Position numbers and translations under genes: made by a program
Assembly: GCA_963707665.1 (NCBI GenBank)
Contig: CAVPQU010000024.1
Coordinates: 1-64,000, forward strand
Direction: 5' to 3'
Length of the DNA stretch: 64,000 bases
DNA from: DATJCV01 sp963707665
GTDB taxonomy: Bacteria > Pseudomonadota > Gammaproteobacteria > Burkholderiales > Burkholderiaceae_D
Shown: one piece after another, positions 18,885-31,044 of the stretch
How the letters are laid out: each line of letters starts with the position of its first letter
How positions within the stretch are numbered: the first letter of the stretch is position 1
Notes under the pieces: generated by a model
Told to the model about the DNA's origin: nothing
Database searches by the model: none
What the model saw: only the letters and a program-made list of their open reading frames with translations

Positions 18885-20128
18885 TCAGGCATACACCGGA
18901 AACGCATCGGTCAATTGCTTCACTTCCGCCCTGACCCGCTCGATGGTCGCGGCGTCGTGCGGATGATCCAGCACGTCGGCGATCAGGTTGCCGACCTTGG
19001 CCACTTCCGCTTCCTTGAAGCCGCGCGTGGTCATGGCCGGGGTGCCGAGACGAATACCGCTGGTGACGAATGGCTTTTCCGGATCGTTCGGAATCGCATT
19101 CTTGTTGCAGGTCAGGTGCGCGCTGTTCAGGATGGTTTCGGCTTCCTTGCCGGTGATGTTCTTGGCGCGCAGGTCGACCAGCATCACATGGCTTTCGGTA
19201 TGGCCGGAGACGATCCGCAGGCCGCGCGCGACCAGCGTTTTGGCCAGCGTGTCGGCGTTTTTCAGGACCTGCACTTGCAGGCCTTGAATTCGGGGGTCAG
19301 CGCTTCCTTGAAGGCGACCGCCTTGCCGGCGATGACGTGCATCAGCGGCCCGCCCTGGATGCCGGGGAAGATCGCTGAATTGATGATTTTTTCGTGCTCG
19401 GCTTTCATCAGGATGACGCCGCCGCGCGGGCCGCGCAGCGATTTGTGCGTAGTGGTGGTGACGAAATCGGCGAATGGCACCGGGTTCGGATAGACACCGC
19501 CGGCGATCGGGCCGGCGTAGTGCGCCATGTCGACCATGAAATAGGCACCGACAGCCTTGGCGACCTTGGCGAAGCGCTCGAAATCGATCTTCAGCGCATA
19601 GGCCGAGGCGCCGGCGATGATCAACTTCGGTTTTTTCTCGTGCGCCAGGCGCTCCATCGCGTCGTAGTCGATTTCTTCCTTGTCGTTCAGGCCGTAGGAA
19701 ACCACGTTGAACCATTTGCCGGACATGTTGAGCGGCATGCCGTGCGTCAGGTGGCCGCCCTCGGCCAGCGACATGCCCATGATGGTGTCACCCGGCTTCA
19801 GGACCGCGAAAAACACGCCCTGGTTGGCTTGCGAACCGGAATTCGGCTGCACGTTGGCGGCTTCGGCGCCGTACAATTGCTTGACGCGATCGATCGCCAG
19901 TTGCTCGACGATATCGACGTATTCGCAGCCGCCGTAGTAGCGCTTGCCGGGATAGCCTTCGGCGTATTTATTGGTCAGTTGCGAGCCTTGCGCCTGCATC
20001 ACGGCAGGCGAGGTGTAGTTTTCCGATGCGATCAACTCGATGTGCGATTGCTGGCGAGCATTTTCCTGCTGGATCGCGGCCCAGATTTCTGGATCGACAT
20101 TGGCGATGGTGTGGTCTTTGGCAAACAT
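18885..20128 (-). CDS. glyA: Serine hydroxymethyltransferase, with one frameshift
   Basis: The complete 414-residue enzyme is present in two frames. It transfers the serine beta-carbon to tetrahydrofolate, giving glycine and 5,10-methylene-THF. Motifs are IELIASENYTSPAVM, the PLP lysine in TTTTHKSLRGPRGG, and the end GFKEAEVAKVGNLI. The ATG at 20126-20128 has AGGAAAAATC upstream. The frame changes at 19267-19287, where EFKA should run into QVQVLKNADTLA; one base is missing. As glyA is nearly always required, a consensus error is likely. Confidence 0.93.
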
Positions 20129-20399
20129 GATTTTTCCTATCGATGGTGGTGGTCCGGATCGAATGAGGGCCTGAACTGTAAGGGAATTGCGGGCAGCCTC
20201 AAACTTTTTACCATCTTGGCTACCCAGGCGCACGGCTATTGAAATCTCACGCTTCCCGGTGGGACCCCACCTTGTGCCGGACGCGGAATGGCCCGGTTTT
20301 TTCGCCAGTCACGTGAGACGGAATGGTCCGCCCATTGTAGGGGAATGGGGTAATTTCGGCAAGAAGTACCCATTTCCAGGCAAGCCGAAAGCGTTGGCA

Positions 20400-21425
20400 T
20401 CACCCGAACAGTTCCGACAAATCCACGGTTGAACGCCGGCCGATGTGTGCATGGTGCTGCGCCAGCCAGGTCGCGGCCCGAGCCCGTCCCAGATCCCGCA
20501 GCATTTCAAAGAACCGCCGGTTGACCGCCAGTTTGGTTTCGGCCGCGAATTGGTTCATCGCCTCTTCTACCTCGATGATGTGAAAATTGGTGTAGGCAAG
20601 GCGGCGCTCGATACGCCCGAGGCGCCAACTGGAGTGGCCTACGGATTCACGCAAATGGGCAAACATGCGCATTTCGCGCAGGAAAGTGGAATTGAACGCC
20701 AGATCCAGCACGCGGCTCTTGATTTCATGCGCGCTATGCGGCGTTTCTTTGTGCGTCAGCGGTGCCAGCAGCACCAGCAGAATGTCGCGCGAAATGCATT
20801 CGTGAAACAGCGGAAACACCGCCGGGTTGGCAGCATAGCCGCCGTCCCAGTAGGGTTCACCGTCGATTTCGACGGTGCGATTCATCATCGGCAGGCAGGC
20901 CGAAGCCAGCACCACATCGACGCTCGCTTCCGGCGAGCGGAACAGCCTCAGCTTGCCGGAGTTGGCGTTGGTGGCGGCAATAAAGAGTTTTACCCGGCTC
21001 TGCCGGCGCACGCGCTCGAAGTCGACCTGCCCGGCCAGGATGTCGCGCAGCGGATTGAGATCGAGCGGGTTCAACTGATCCGGCGAAAAATAGCGCGCCC
21101 ATTCCAGCATCATTTTCAGCCCCGGCATCAGGGCGACGTTCTGGCCATCTACCGACGGCAGCGCGATATCGAGCGGCACGCTGCGCGCCATCGCAGTCCA
21201 GAATTTCTCCAGCGCCGCGCGGGCACCGTCGCGGCCGTCGGCGGCCAGGCCGTGCGCCAGGAGCACGGCATTGATGGCGCCGGCGCTGGTGCCGCTGACG
21301 CCGTCGAATTCCATCCGTCCGTCTTCCAGCAATCCATCCAGTACGCCCCAAGTGAAGGCGCCGTGGGCGCCGCCGCCTTGCAGTGCAAGGTTGATCGATC
21401 GCTTGTCTGCTTTTCCGAAAAACAT
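20400..21425 (-). CDS. Patatin-like phospholipase
   Basis: 341 residues from the ATG at 21423-21425, preceded by AGGAG; upstream in-frame codons lack such a site. The patatin fold is shown by the glycine-rich oxyanion loop LALQGGGAHGAF, the serine hydrolase elbow GTSAGA and the aspartate of the Ser-Asp dyad in YWDGGYAANP. There is no signal peptide, so it is cytoplasmic or acts at the inner face of the membrane. Relatives include RssA-like proteins and PHB-associated patatins; the substrate is uncertain. It is divergent from the cytochrome b561 gene. Confidence 0.9.
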   Translation of the reverse strand: MFFGKADKRSINLALQGGGAHGAFTWGVLDGLLEDGRMEFDGVSGTSAGAINAVLLAHGLAADGRDGARAALEKFWTAMARSVPLDIALPSVDGQNVALMPGLKMMLEWARYFSPDQLNPLDLNPLRDILAGQVDFERVRRQSRVKLFIAATNANSGKLRLFRSPEASVDVVLASACLPMMNRTVEIDGEPYWDGGYAANPAVFPLFHECISRDILLVLLAPLTHKETPHSAHEIKSRVLDLAFNSTFLREMRMFAHLRESVGHSSWRLGRIERRLAYTNFHIIEVEEAMNQFAAETKLAVNRRFFEMLRDLGRARAATWLAQHHAHIGRRSTVDLSELFG

Positions 21426-21957
21426 GGCTCGCTCCTGTTCCGTGGTACGCGCCGGCAAGTGGCGGCCGATCAGGTCGCCGAATGTCCTTGCAAGCCGGTT
21501 GGCGCAGCATGTTTTGTGCATTGCAGCATAACACCGGCGGCGACTTCCTGCCGCTCACCGGCCGTGCCGCACGGCCCTCTATTTCGCTGGATTGCGAGGT
21601 CGGCAGGCCAATCGCCGCACCGCTTACCGGAACATTTGGATAAGGAAAAAAATCGGCTGGACGTATTGATTTGCCGCAACCAAAACGCAAGACCAGCTTG
21701 AGTTGAATCAAGCGCCGGTCGACCCGGCGGTTCAGAATCAAGGCGTGGTTTCGTCTGGCGCCGATCATTGCCATGGCACGAAGGGAGCGAGTTTGAACAA
21801 ACCTCACGCTTCTGCAGCAAATGATGAACAAGTTGAGCGCCGCCGTCACGGCAGCCGCTCTCGGGTCCTTCCTGCCTTGCTGACTCATGCCCGATACACG
21901 ACCCCGATAAATGTTGAAACAGGGCGACCCGATGGCGAAGGACGAAGCAATAAAAAA
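21426..21957. other. Divergent intergenic region without a gene
   Basis: About 530 bases between the patatin and cytochrome b561 genes. Only shadow frames are present. It must hold the two divergent promoters, but no convincing -35/-10 pair or operator stands out. Confidence 0.5.
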
Positions 21958-22788
21958 ATGCCTCAGGACACTCTGTATTACCGGCACCGTTTGCCGGTAC
22001 GGATCATGCACTGGATCAACGTGCTGGCATTTTTCATGCTGCTAATGAGCGGGTTGCAAATATTCAATGCCTACCCTGCCCTGCATTGGGGCCAGTCGTC
22101 CTATTCGGGCCGGCCGCCGCTGCTGCAAATGACAGCGCGGCAGAGCGCCGACGGCAAGGTGGTTGGCATTACCACGGTTCTGGGGCATGAGTTCACCACC
22201 ACCGGCGTGCTCGGCGCCTCGGCCAGTCCGAACGGCCAACTGGCGGCGCGCGGCTTCCCGTCCTGGGCCACGATTCCCAGTCCCCAGTGGCTGGCGATGG
22301 GACGGCGCTGGCATCTGTTTTTTGCCTGGGTGCTGGTCGTGAACGGCTTTGCCTACCTGGCGTACACAGTGTTCAGCAGGCATCTGGCGCGCGACTTGGC
22401 GCCGACGCCATCCGACTGGCGCTCGATCGGCCGTTCGCTGAAAGACCATCTGCTGCTGCGCCATCCGCGCGGCGAAGCGGCGAAACGCTATAACGTGCTG
22501 CAAAAACTGACCTATCTGATCGTCATTTTCGGTCTGCTGCCGCTGATCGTCCTGATGGGCTGGGGCATGTCGCCGTGGCTCGACACGATCATCCCCGGCT
22601 GGGTCGGCTGGGTCGGTGGCCGCCAATCGGCACGTACGATTCATTTCCTGCTGGCCTGGGCGCTGGTGGCGTTCGTGCTGATTCACGTATTCGAAGTGAT
22701 CATCAGCGGCTTCTGGAACAACCTGCGCTCGATGATCTCCGGCCGCTACCGGATTCCCACCGCGAAAGACAGCCATGGCGCCGAATGA
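21958..22788 (+). CDS. Membrane cytochrome b561-type subunit partnered with a molybdoenzyme
   Basis: 276 residues starting MPQDTLYYRHRLPVRIMHWI. The early histidine in RIMHWIN and those in RRWHLFF, ARTIHFLLAW and LIHVFEV are placed for binding b hemes in a helical bundle. A long extracytoplasmic segment (about residues 45-105) follows the first helix, unlike the compact MsrQ. The gene overlaps the next one by 14 bases, so the two proteins are almost certainly made together as a redox pair linking the quinone pool and a periplasmic molybdoenzyme. Confidence 0.85.
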   Translation: MPQDTLYYRHRLPVRIMHWINVLAFFMLLMSGLQIFNAYPALHWGQSSYSGRPPLLQMTARQSADGKVVGITTVLGHEFTTTGVLGASASPNGQLAARGFPSWATIPSPQWLAMGRRWHLFFAWVLVVNGFAYLAYTVFSRHLARDLAPTPSDWRSIGRSLKDHLLLRHPRGEAAKRYNVLQKLTYLIVIFGLLPLIVLMGWGMSPWLDTIIPGWVGWVGGRQSARTIHFLLAWALVAFVLIHVFEVIISGFWNNLRSMISGRYRIPTAKDSHGAE

Positions 22789-23540
22789 ACCTCGTCGGCA
22801 ATTCATCGCGCGCACGCTGGCCGCCGGCGCGGCACTGCTGACTGGCTGCGACCGCCTGTCGAGCACAAGCTGGTTTCCGCGCACGCTGGAAAGCGGCGAA
22901 CGCTTAAGCCGTGCCGCTCAGCACCTGGTGACGGCCCGCACCTCGATGGCGCAGGAATTCAGCGAAACCGACCTGTCGCCCAGCTTTCGCAGCAACGGCA
23001 CCGCCAATCCCGACAGTCCGCAGTATCAGGCGCTGGCCGCCGCCGGCTTTGGCGCCTACCGGCTCATGGTTTCCGGACTGGTCGAGCGGCCCGCCAGCCT
23101 GTCGCTGGCCGAACTGCGCGCAACTGCCGAGCCGCACGCAGATTACCCGCCACGATTGCGTCGAAGGCTGGAGCGCGATCGGCAAATGGAAAGGTGCGCG
23201 ACTCGGCGCCCTGCTGGAACGCGTCGGCCCGCAGCCGGCGGCGCGCTACCTGGTGTTTCATTGCGCCGATCCGATGGACGACAACGGCACACTGTATTAC
23301 GAGAGCATCGACCTGGAAGACGCGCGGCACCCGCAAACCCTGCTTGCTTACGAATTGAACGATCGCCCGCTGCCGATCGCCAACGGCGCGCCGATCCGGC
23401 TGCGGGTCGAACGCCAGCTCGGCTACAAGATGGCCAAATATGTGATGGCGATCGAACTGGTCGACAGCTTCCGCCACATCGGCGGCGGCAAAGGCGGCTA
23501 CTGGGAAGACCAGGGTTACGAGTGGCATGCCGGCATTTGA
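22775..23540 (+). CDS. Periplasmic molybdopterin-dependent oxidoreductase (sulfite oxidase/YedY fold), one frameshift
   Basis: About 255 residues. The N-terminus RRQFIARTLAAGAALLTGC combines a Tat-like double arginine and a lipobox-like cysteine. The sulfite-oxidase fold is shown by FRSNGT, the molybdenum-ligand cysteine in TRHDCVEGWSAIGKW, and the terminal GYWEDQGYEWHAGI. One extra A near 23121 shifts the frame between LAELRA and LPSRTQITRHDC. It overlaps the cytochrome b561 gene by 14 bases. Possible roles are sulfite oxidation or reduction of oxidised protein residues; the neighbouring cysIJ gives only a weak hint of sulfur chemistry. Confidence 0.8.
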
Positions 23541-23550
23541 GGTAGACATC

Positions 23551-23649
23551 ATGCCGAAGCCGATCTTTACGCAGCAGTTGCGCCGCTTCACCGAGGCGCC
23601 TGAAATCGCACCCAGCCTACCGCCGATTTACGCGGTGCGATTTTCCTGA
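23551..23649 (+). CDS. Small 32-residue ORF after the molybdoenzyme
   Basis: An ATG at 23551, with GAGG 8 bases upstream and 10 bases after the previous stop, opens a frame beginning MPKPIFTQQLRRFTEAPEI and ending at TGA 23647-23649. The spacing suggests possible co-translation. There is no recognisable domain, signal or membrane segment. It may be a real small protein or chance. Confidence 0.3.
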   Translation: MPKPIFTQQLRRFTEAPEIAPSLPPIYAVRFS

Positions 23650-23706
23650 GTAGGCGGTGCGCGGCGTAATGAAACCGGGAGCTCTTACACCGGCAGTCCC
23701 GCAAGC

Positions 23707-25440
23707 TCAATCATTCGAGTCCTTGCCATGCAGTACCGGCCGCACGATGCCGGTGCGAATCACGAAGTCGCCAAAGTGCTCCGCTGCCGCACGCTCCTTG
23801 GCAAAGCGCCCGAACAACCCATCGACTTCCTGCAAAATCCGCTCTTCGCCGATATTTTCAAGATAGAGGCGGTTCAACCGCTGGCCATGGTGGCCGCCGC
23901 CCAGGTACATGTTGTATTTGCCAGGCGCGCGGCCGGTGAAGGCAATCTCCGAAATGTAGGGCCGGGCGCAACCGTTAGGGCAGCCGGTCATGCGCAGGGT
24001 AATCGGTTCATCGGCCAAGCCATGCCGGAGCAGGATCGGTTCGATCTTGCTGATCAATTCCGGCAGATAGCGTTCGCTTTCGGCCATCGCCAGGCCGCAC
24101 GTCGGCAAGCCGACACACGACATCGAGTTCAGGCGCAGCGTGCTGGCCTGGTTCGAATCGCCTAGCCCATGCGCTGCCAGCACGCGCTCGATCCGTTTTT
24201 TATCTTCGGCAGCGACATTGGCGATGATCAGGTTCTGGTTCGGCGTTACGCGGAATTCGCCGTGGTGCACGCGAGCGACTTCCTGCAAGCCGGTCATCAA
24301 CTGGATGCTTCCGTGATCGGCGACGCGGCCGTTTTCGATGAACAGCGTGTAATGCCAGCGGCCATCCGAGCCCTTGACCCAGCCGTACTGATCGCCGTTG
24401 GTGGCGAATGTGAATTCGCGCGGCGCTTCCAGCGCAAAGCCGAGACGGCGTTCGAGTTCGGCTTGCAGCCATGGCAGGCCTTTGTCGTCTACCGTGTATT
24501 TGAAGCGGGCGCGCGCCCGATTGGCGCGGTTGCCGTAGTCGCGCTGGATCGTGACGATGCTGTGGGCAAAGTGCAGCACGTGCTCTTTCGGGATGTAGCC
24601 GATCACATCACCCAGCCGCGGGTAGGTCTCCGGCGTGCGGTCGGTGCGCCCCATGCCGCCGCCGACCGTGATGTTGAACCCAAGCAAGGTTTCACCATCG
24701 GCAATCGCGATCAGGCCGACATCCTGGCTGTAGACGTCGATATCGTTCGACGGCGGGATGGCGAAACCGAACTTGAATTTGCGCGGCAGATAGGTGGCGC
24801 CGTACATCGGCTCTTCCGGTTCGCTGGAGAGGTATCTTTCGCCGTCGAGCCAGATTTCGTGATAGCCGTGCTGCTTCGGAATCACATGATTCGAGGTTGC
24901 CTGCGCCAGCTCCAGCACCTCGCGATGCAGGGCCGACAGATGCGGGTTGACCGATGCCATGATGCCGCGCGTGACGTCGCCGCAGGCGGCAATCGAATCC
25001 AGCAGCACCTGGTGCATGCCTTGCAGCGTCGGCTTCACATGGTGTTTCAGGACGCCGTGGAACTGGAAGGTCTGGCGCGTGGTCAGCCGCAACGAAGGAG
25101 TGCCATGGGCCAGCGCCAGCTCGGCGAGTTTCAGCCATTGCTCGGGACTGCAGACGCCACCCGCCAGCCGCACCCGGATCATGAACTGATAGGCCGGCTC
25201 CAGCTTCTGGCGCCGGCGCTCGTCGCGCAGATCGCGGTCGTCCTGCTGGTAAATGCCGTGAAACTTCATCAGCTTGGTGTCGCTTTCGCTGACGGCACCG
25301 GTCAGCGGATCCAGCAGGCTGGCGGCGATCGTGCCGCGCAATGCGTGGCTTCCCGCTTTCAGGCGCTCGTCGGCACTCAGTTTGTCCAGCGGTTGCGAAA
25401 TGTCGGCGCTGCGATCGGGTTCGTTAGTGTGATTTTCCAT
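23707..25440 (-). CDS. cysI: Sulfite reductase (NADPH) hemoprotein beta-component
   Basis: 577 residues, close to E. coli CysI (570). It reduces sulfite to sulfide with six electrons using siroheme and a [4Fe-4S] cluster. The cluster/siroheme cysteines lie in SCVGLPTCGLAMAESER and TGCPNGCARPYISE. Substrate-side basic residues are seen in RLTTRQTFQFHG. The start at 25438-25440 lies 12 bases after the cysJ stop, so the two form an operon in the order cysJ-cysI. The full length and the neighbouring flavoprotein argue for sulfite rather than ferredoxin-nitrite reductase. Confidence 0.95.
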   Translation of the reverse strand: MENHTNEPDRSADISQPLDKLSADERLKAGSHALRGTIAASLLDPLTGAVSESDTKLMKFHGIYQQDDRDLRDERRRQKLEPAYQFMIRVRLAGGVCSPEQWLKLAELALAHGTPSLRLTTRQTFQFHGVLKHHVKPTLQGMHQVLLDSIAACGDVTRGIMASVNPHLSALHREVLELAQATSNHVIPKQHGYHEIWLDGERYLSSEPEEPMYGATYLPRKFKFGFAIPPSNDIDVYSQDVGLIAIADGETLLGFNITVGGGMGRTDRTPETYPRLGDVIGYIPKEHVLHFAHSIVTIQRDYGNRANRARARFKYTVDDKGLPWLQAELERRLGFALEAPREFTFATNGDQYGWVKGSDGRWHYTLFIENGRVADHGSIQLMTGLQEVARVHHGEFRVTPNQNLIIANVAAEDKKRIERVLAAHGLGDSNQASTLRLNSMSCVGLPTCGLAMAESERYLPELISKIEPILLRHGLADEPITLRMTGCPNGCARPYISEIAFTGRAPGKYNMYLGGGHHGQRLNRLYLENIGEERILQEVDGLFGRFAKERAAAEHFGDFVIRTGIVRPVLHGKDSND

Positions 25441-25451
25441 AGCCTCAAGTT

Positions 25452-27333
25452 TCAATACACGTCTTTTTGATAGCGCCCGGCGCCCTGCAGTTCGCGCAGG
25501 AATTCCTGCGCATCCTCGCTGCCGCGGCCGCGCTGGTCGCCAATCACCGCCAGCAGCGCGCCATGCACGTCGGCCGCCATGTGTTCCGCGTCGCCGCAGA
25601 CATACAGGTGGGCGCCATCGCTGATCCAGTCGAACAATTCGGCGCCCTTCTCGCGCAGCTTGTGCTGCACGTAGATTTTTTGCTGCTGGTCGCGCGAGAA
25701 CGCAAGCTCTGCACGCGACAGCAGGCCGCTGCGCAGCCATTCCTGCCACTCGGTCTGGTACAGGAAGTCGGTGCGGAAATGGCGTTCGCCAAAAAACAGC
25801 CAGTTGCGACCGGGCGCCTGCAGCGCTTCGCGCTGCTGCAGGAAGGCGCGATACGGCGCCACGCCGGTGCCGGCGCCGATCATGATGATCGGCGTGGCCG
25901 GATCGGACGGAAGCCGGAAATGCTCGTTGCGCTGCAGGTAGATCGGCACGCTGTCGCCGCCTTGCAGGCGATCCGCCAGGTGCACCGAGGCAACGCCGTG
26001 ACGCTCGCGCTGGTGCAGCCGGTAGCGCACCGGCGCCACGCACAGATGCACTTCATCGGGGGTTTGTTCAGGGCTGGAGGCGATCGAGTACAGCCGCGGC
26101 TGCAAGCCGCGCAGCGCCGCCACGAAATCCTGCGGGCGGGTGCCGGGCGCCGGACGGGCCTTGACCAGATCGATGATGTGGGTGGCTGCCATGAAGGCGG
26201 CCCGCTCGGCGCCCGTCTTTTGCGCGAGTTGGCCGGCCAGCTCCTTGTCGCCCGACAGCTCGGCCCATTTTTCGATGAAGCGCGGCGTCGCCGCGGTGAT
26301 TTCAAACTCGGACTGCAGCGCGCGCCGCAGCTCCAGCTCGCCATGGCGCCCGGCCACCCGTTCCGAACCCGACCAGCCGAACAGATCGAGCAGCTCCGCC
26401 ACCAGCGCCGGATCGTTTTGCGGCACCACTCCCAAGGCATCGCCCGGCTCATACGTCAGGCCGGAACCGTCCAGCGCCAGCTCGATATGCCGCGTGTCCT
26501 TGGATGAGCCGCGTCCGGTAATGCGAATGTTTTCCACCACCTGCGCCAGGAATGGATTGGCCTTGCTGTACGGCGTGCTTGCCAGTGGCTGCGGCACCGG
26601 TCCTGTCACCGCGAAGCCGAGCGTGGTATTCGATGCAGAGCTGGCCGTAGTATCGTGCGCGCCGTTGCCGGCCTGCTGCGGCCCCTGAAGCAGACCCAGC
26701 ACCGCGTCGATCCAGCGCCCGGCGTCGGCCTCATAGTCGACATCGCAGTCGCAACGCTCGAACAGGCGCTGCGCGCCCAACTCTTCCAGCCGGCGGTCCA
26801 GCGTCTTGCCGGCCTGGCAGAAAAATTCATAGGTCGAATCGCCCAGCGCCAGCACCGCGAAGCGCAATTGCGGCAGCGCCGGCGCCTTGCGCCCGGCCAG
26901 GAACTCGAAGAATGGCAGCGCCGGCTCGGCCGGCTCACCTTCGCCATGGGTGCTGGCGACGAACAGCAGCATGGTCTCGTCTTTCAGTGCGCGCGTCTTG
27001 TAGCGCGCCAGGTCCTCCACGCTGGCCGCGATCCCCACCTGCTGCGCCCGACTGGCGAATTGGCGCGCCAGCTCCGCGGCATTGCCGGTTTCGCTGGCGT
27101 ACAGGATCTTCATGCTGACCGCCGCCGGGGAATCCTGGCGCGCCGGCACGATGGCGGTGACCGCGCCCGGCGCCGCTGCCTGAAAGTTGCCGCGCGCCTC
27201 GGCCACGCCGGAAAAATAGCCGCTCACCCAAAACGCCTGCTCGAGCGCTCAGCGTGCGGCCCAGAGAACGCAGCAATTCGCGCTGGGAGTCGTCCATTCC
27301 GGTGCCCGGCAGCGCGGGGGGCATCATGTCCAT
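25452..27333 (-). CDS. cysJ: Sulfite reductase (NADPH) flavoprotein alpha-component, one frameshift
   Basis: About 626 residues. It passes electrons from NADPH through FAD and FMN to CysI. The N-terminal flavodoxin domain (ILYASETGNAAELARQF, VASTHGEGEP) is followed by the FNR-type domain with the FAD site RLYSIASSP and the NADPH site IMIGAGTGVAPYRAF. The conventional N-terminus MDMMPPALPGTG...LRSLGRTLSA is in another frame; joining it to FWVSGYFSG requires one base change near 27240. The ATG at 27331-27333 has AGGA upstream. First gene of cysJI. Confidence 0.92.
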
Positions 27334-27874
27334 ATTCGCATTCCTCGTCGTATTGATCGAATCGCCCTGTCATGCCACGCCTGGAGCAAAAGCTGCGCCG
27401 CCGTCAGGTCGATCGGGAGGAAACTGTAAAAGTGAAGCGTGTAAAAACAAACGATTTATTTGTTTTTTCCTTATGCCTGGCAGGGCATTGCCGTCCCGCA
27501 GCCCCGGGGCGCGCTAACTGTTCACGCTTTCCTACTCGCCGGCACGCCCCCTGCAACGGGGTTGCAGCAAGGCCTGCGCCACGCAATCGACAGCTGAGAG
27601 CGCTGGCCACCACACTATCCGGCAGGGTCGTTGCCGGTCGATGGACAAGAGACGGACGGGGTCAGGCAGGCGCGCCGTACTCGGGAGCGGCTGCCATGGG
27701 AAACACCCGCTCGAGGCCCTGCGCAGAACATTGTCTGTCAAGCATGGTCTGTCAGTAAGGGGATCGTTCGTAAACCGCGCGATGTGTGGCATCCGGCATC
27801 TGCCTGGTGCACTGCTTATCCAGGCCGGCGCTTGATGCGCCAGCAAATCATCGCGATTCAATGGAGAGAATTGC
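27334..27874. other. Divergent intergenic region between cysJ and otsA
   Basis: 540 bases with only shadow reading frames. An AT-rich stretch at about 27430-27470 is the likeliest place for the cysJ promoter. I saw no clear CysB-type or other palindromic operator. Confidence 0.45.
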
Positions 27875-30126
<2,252 letters not shown>

Positions 30127-30130
<4 letters not shown>

Positions 30131-30906
30131 AATATCTGTTTTCCAGCGCCGGCGAAACGGCATTGGCCGAGCTGGCGGCGCAACCGACGCTGCTGGCTTT
30201 CGATTTCGACGGCACGCTGGCGCCGATCGTCAGCCAGCCACAGGAGGCACGGATGCCGGCCGCCACCCTGCAACTGCTGGCGGCGCTGTGCGCGGCGGCG
30301 CCGGTGGCGGTCATCAGCGGGCGCAGCGTGGCCGATTTGAGAACGCGGCTTGGCGTCATGCCGAAATACCTGGTCGGCAATCACGGCCTGGAAGGCATCC
30401 CTGAAAATGACAGCGCGCTGGCGGCATGTCAGGCCATCTGCTGCAACTGGCATCGGCAGCTGATGCCGTATCTGGCAGGCGACCCGGCGCTGGCCGGGGT
30501 CATGCTGGAAGACAAGGAATATTCGCTGTCACTGCATTACCGGCTGGCGCCGCAACCGACTGCGGCCGCGCATCGGCTGCATGCCGTGATGGCGGCGCTG
30601 CAGCCAGCCCCCATCATCGTCGGCGGCAAGCAGGTATTCAACCTGATGCCGACCCACGCGTCGAATAAAGGCCGGGCGCTGCGTTCGCTGTTGCGGCATG
30701 AAGGGCTGGAACAGGCACTGTACGTCGGCGACGACGATACCGACGAAACGATTTTCGCCGATGCGCCGGCGCCCTGGCTGACCGTGCGAATCGAGCCATC
30801 GCCGGTAAGCGCCGCCCGCTTTTTCTTGCGGCAGCAGGACGAGATGACGGCGCTACTGCAAAAAATCCTGCGCACAGTGGCGCCAGGGCGCCAGCCGGAC
30901 ATCTAG
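30127..30906 (+). CDS. otsB: Trehalose-6-phosphate phosphatase
   Basis: 259 residues, intact. HAD-superfamily enzyme that removes phosphate from trehalose-6-phosphate. Motif I is LAFDFDGTLAPI with the nucleophile aspartate, motif II AVISGRS, motif III has the lysine of SNKGRALRSLL, and motif IV is YVGDDDTDE. Its ATG overlaps the otsA stop in ATGA, so synthesis of the two steps is coupled. No GH15 gluco-hydrolase is between them, unlike many related clusters. Transcription probably ends at the hairpin three bases after the stop. Confidence 0.95.
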
Positions 30907-30908
30907 GA

Positions 30909-30926
30909 GCCTCTTGCACAAGAGGC
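30909..30926 (+). terminator. Hairpin after otsB
   Basis: GCCTCTT GCAC AAGAGGC is a perfect 7-bp stem three bases after the otsB stop. It is followed by GGAGTATATT rather than a T tract, so termination strength is uncertain. It directly abuts repeat copy C. Confidence 0.5.
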
Positions 30927-30988
30927 GGAGTATATTGTATAAATGGCCATTCCATGCCCGTAATTCATGCTCAATACCAGGAGTATAT
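30927..30988 (-). repeat. Intergenic repeat copy C (AATTACGG-core type), between otsB and mscS
   Basis: On the minus strand ATATACTCC boxes are 53 bp apart, with GAATTACGGGCATGG and AATGGCCATTTATAC between them, matching copy B in the core and copy D in the 3' part (TTTATRCAATATACYCC). AATGGCCATT is itself a 10-bp palindrome. On the plus strand the right-hand box forms AGGAGTATATG, a ribosome-binding site plus start codon of a 13-codon frame before mscS. Confidence 0.75.
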
Positions 30989-31044
30989 GAACCGCTTCGA
31001 CGGGCCGTTGGCGCTCTGCATAGCCTGAAAGGAAATCCGTAACA

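Noticed and set aside
24169..25470. A 433-codon frame antisense to cysI (and similar long antisense frames at 3435-4313 and 20445-21701)
   Set aside because: Long antisense frames are common in GC-rich genes; the minus-strand products (CysI, Acs, patatin) are unmistakable.
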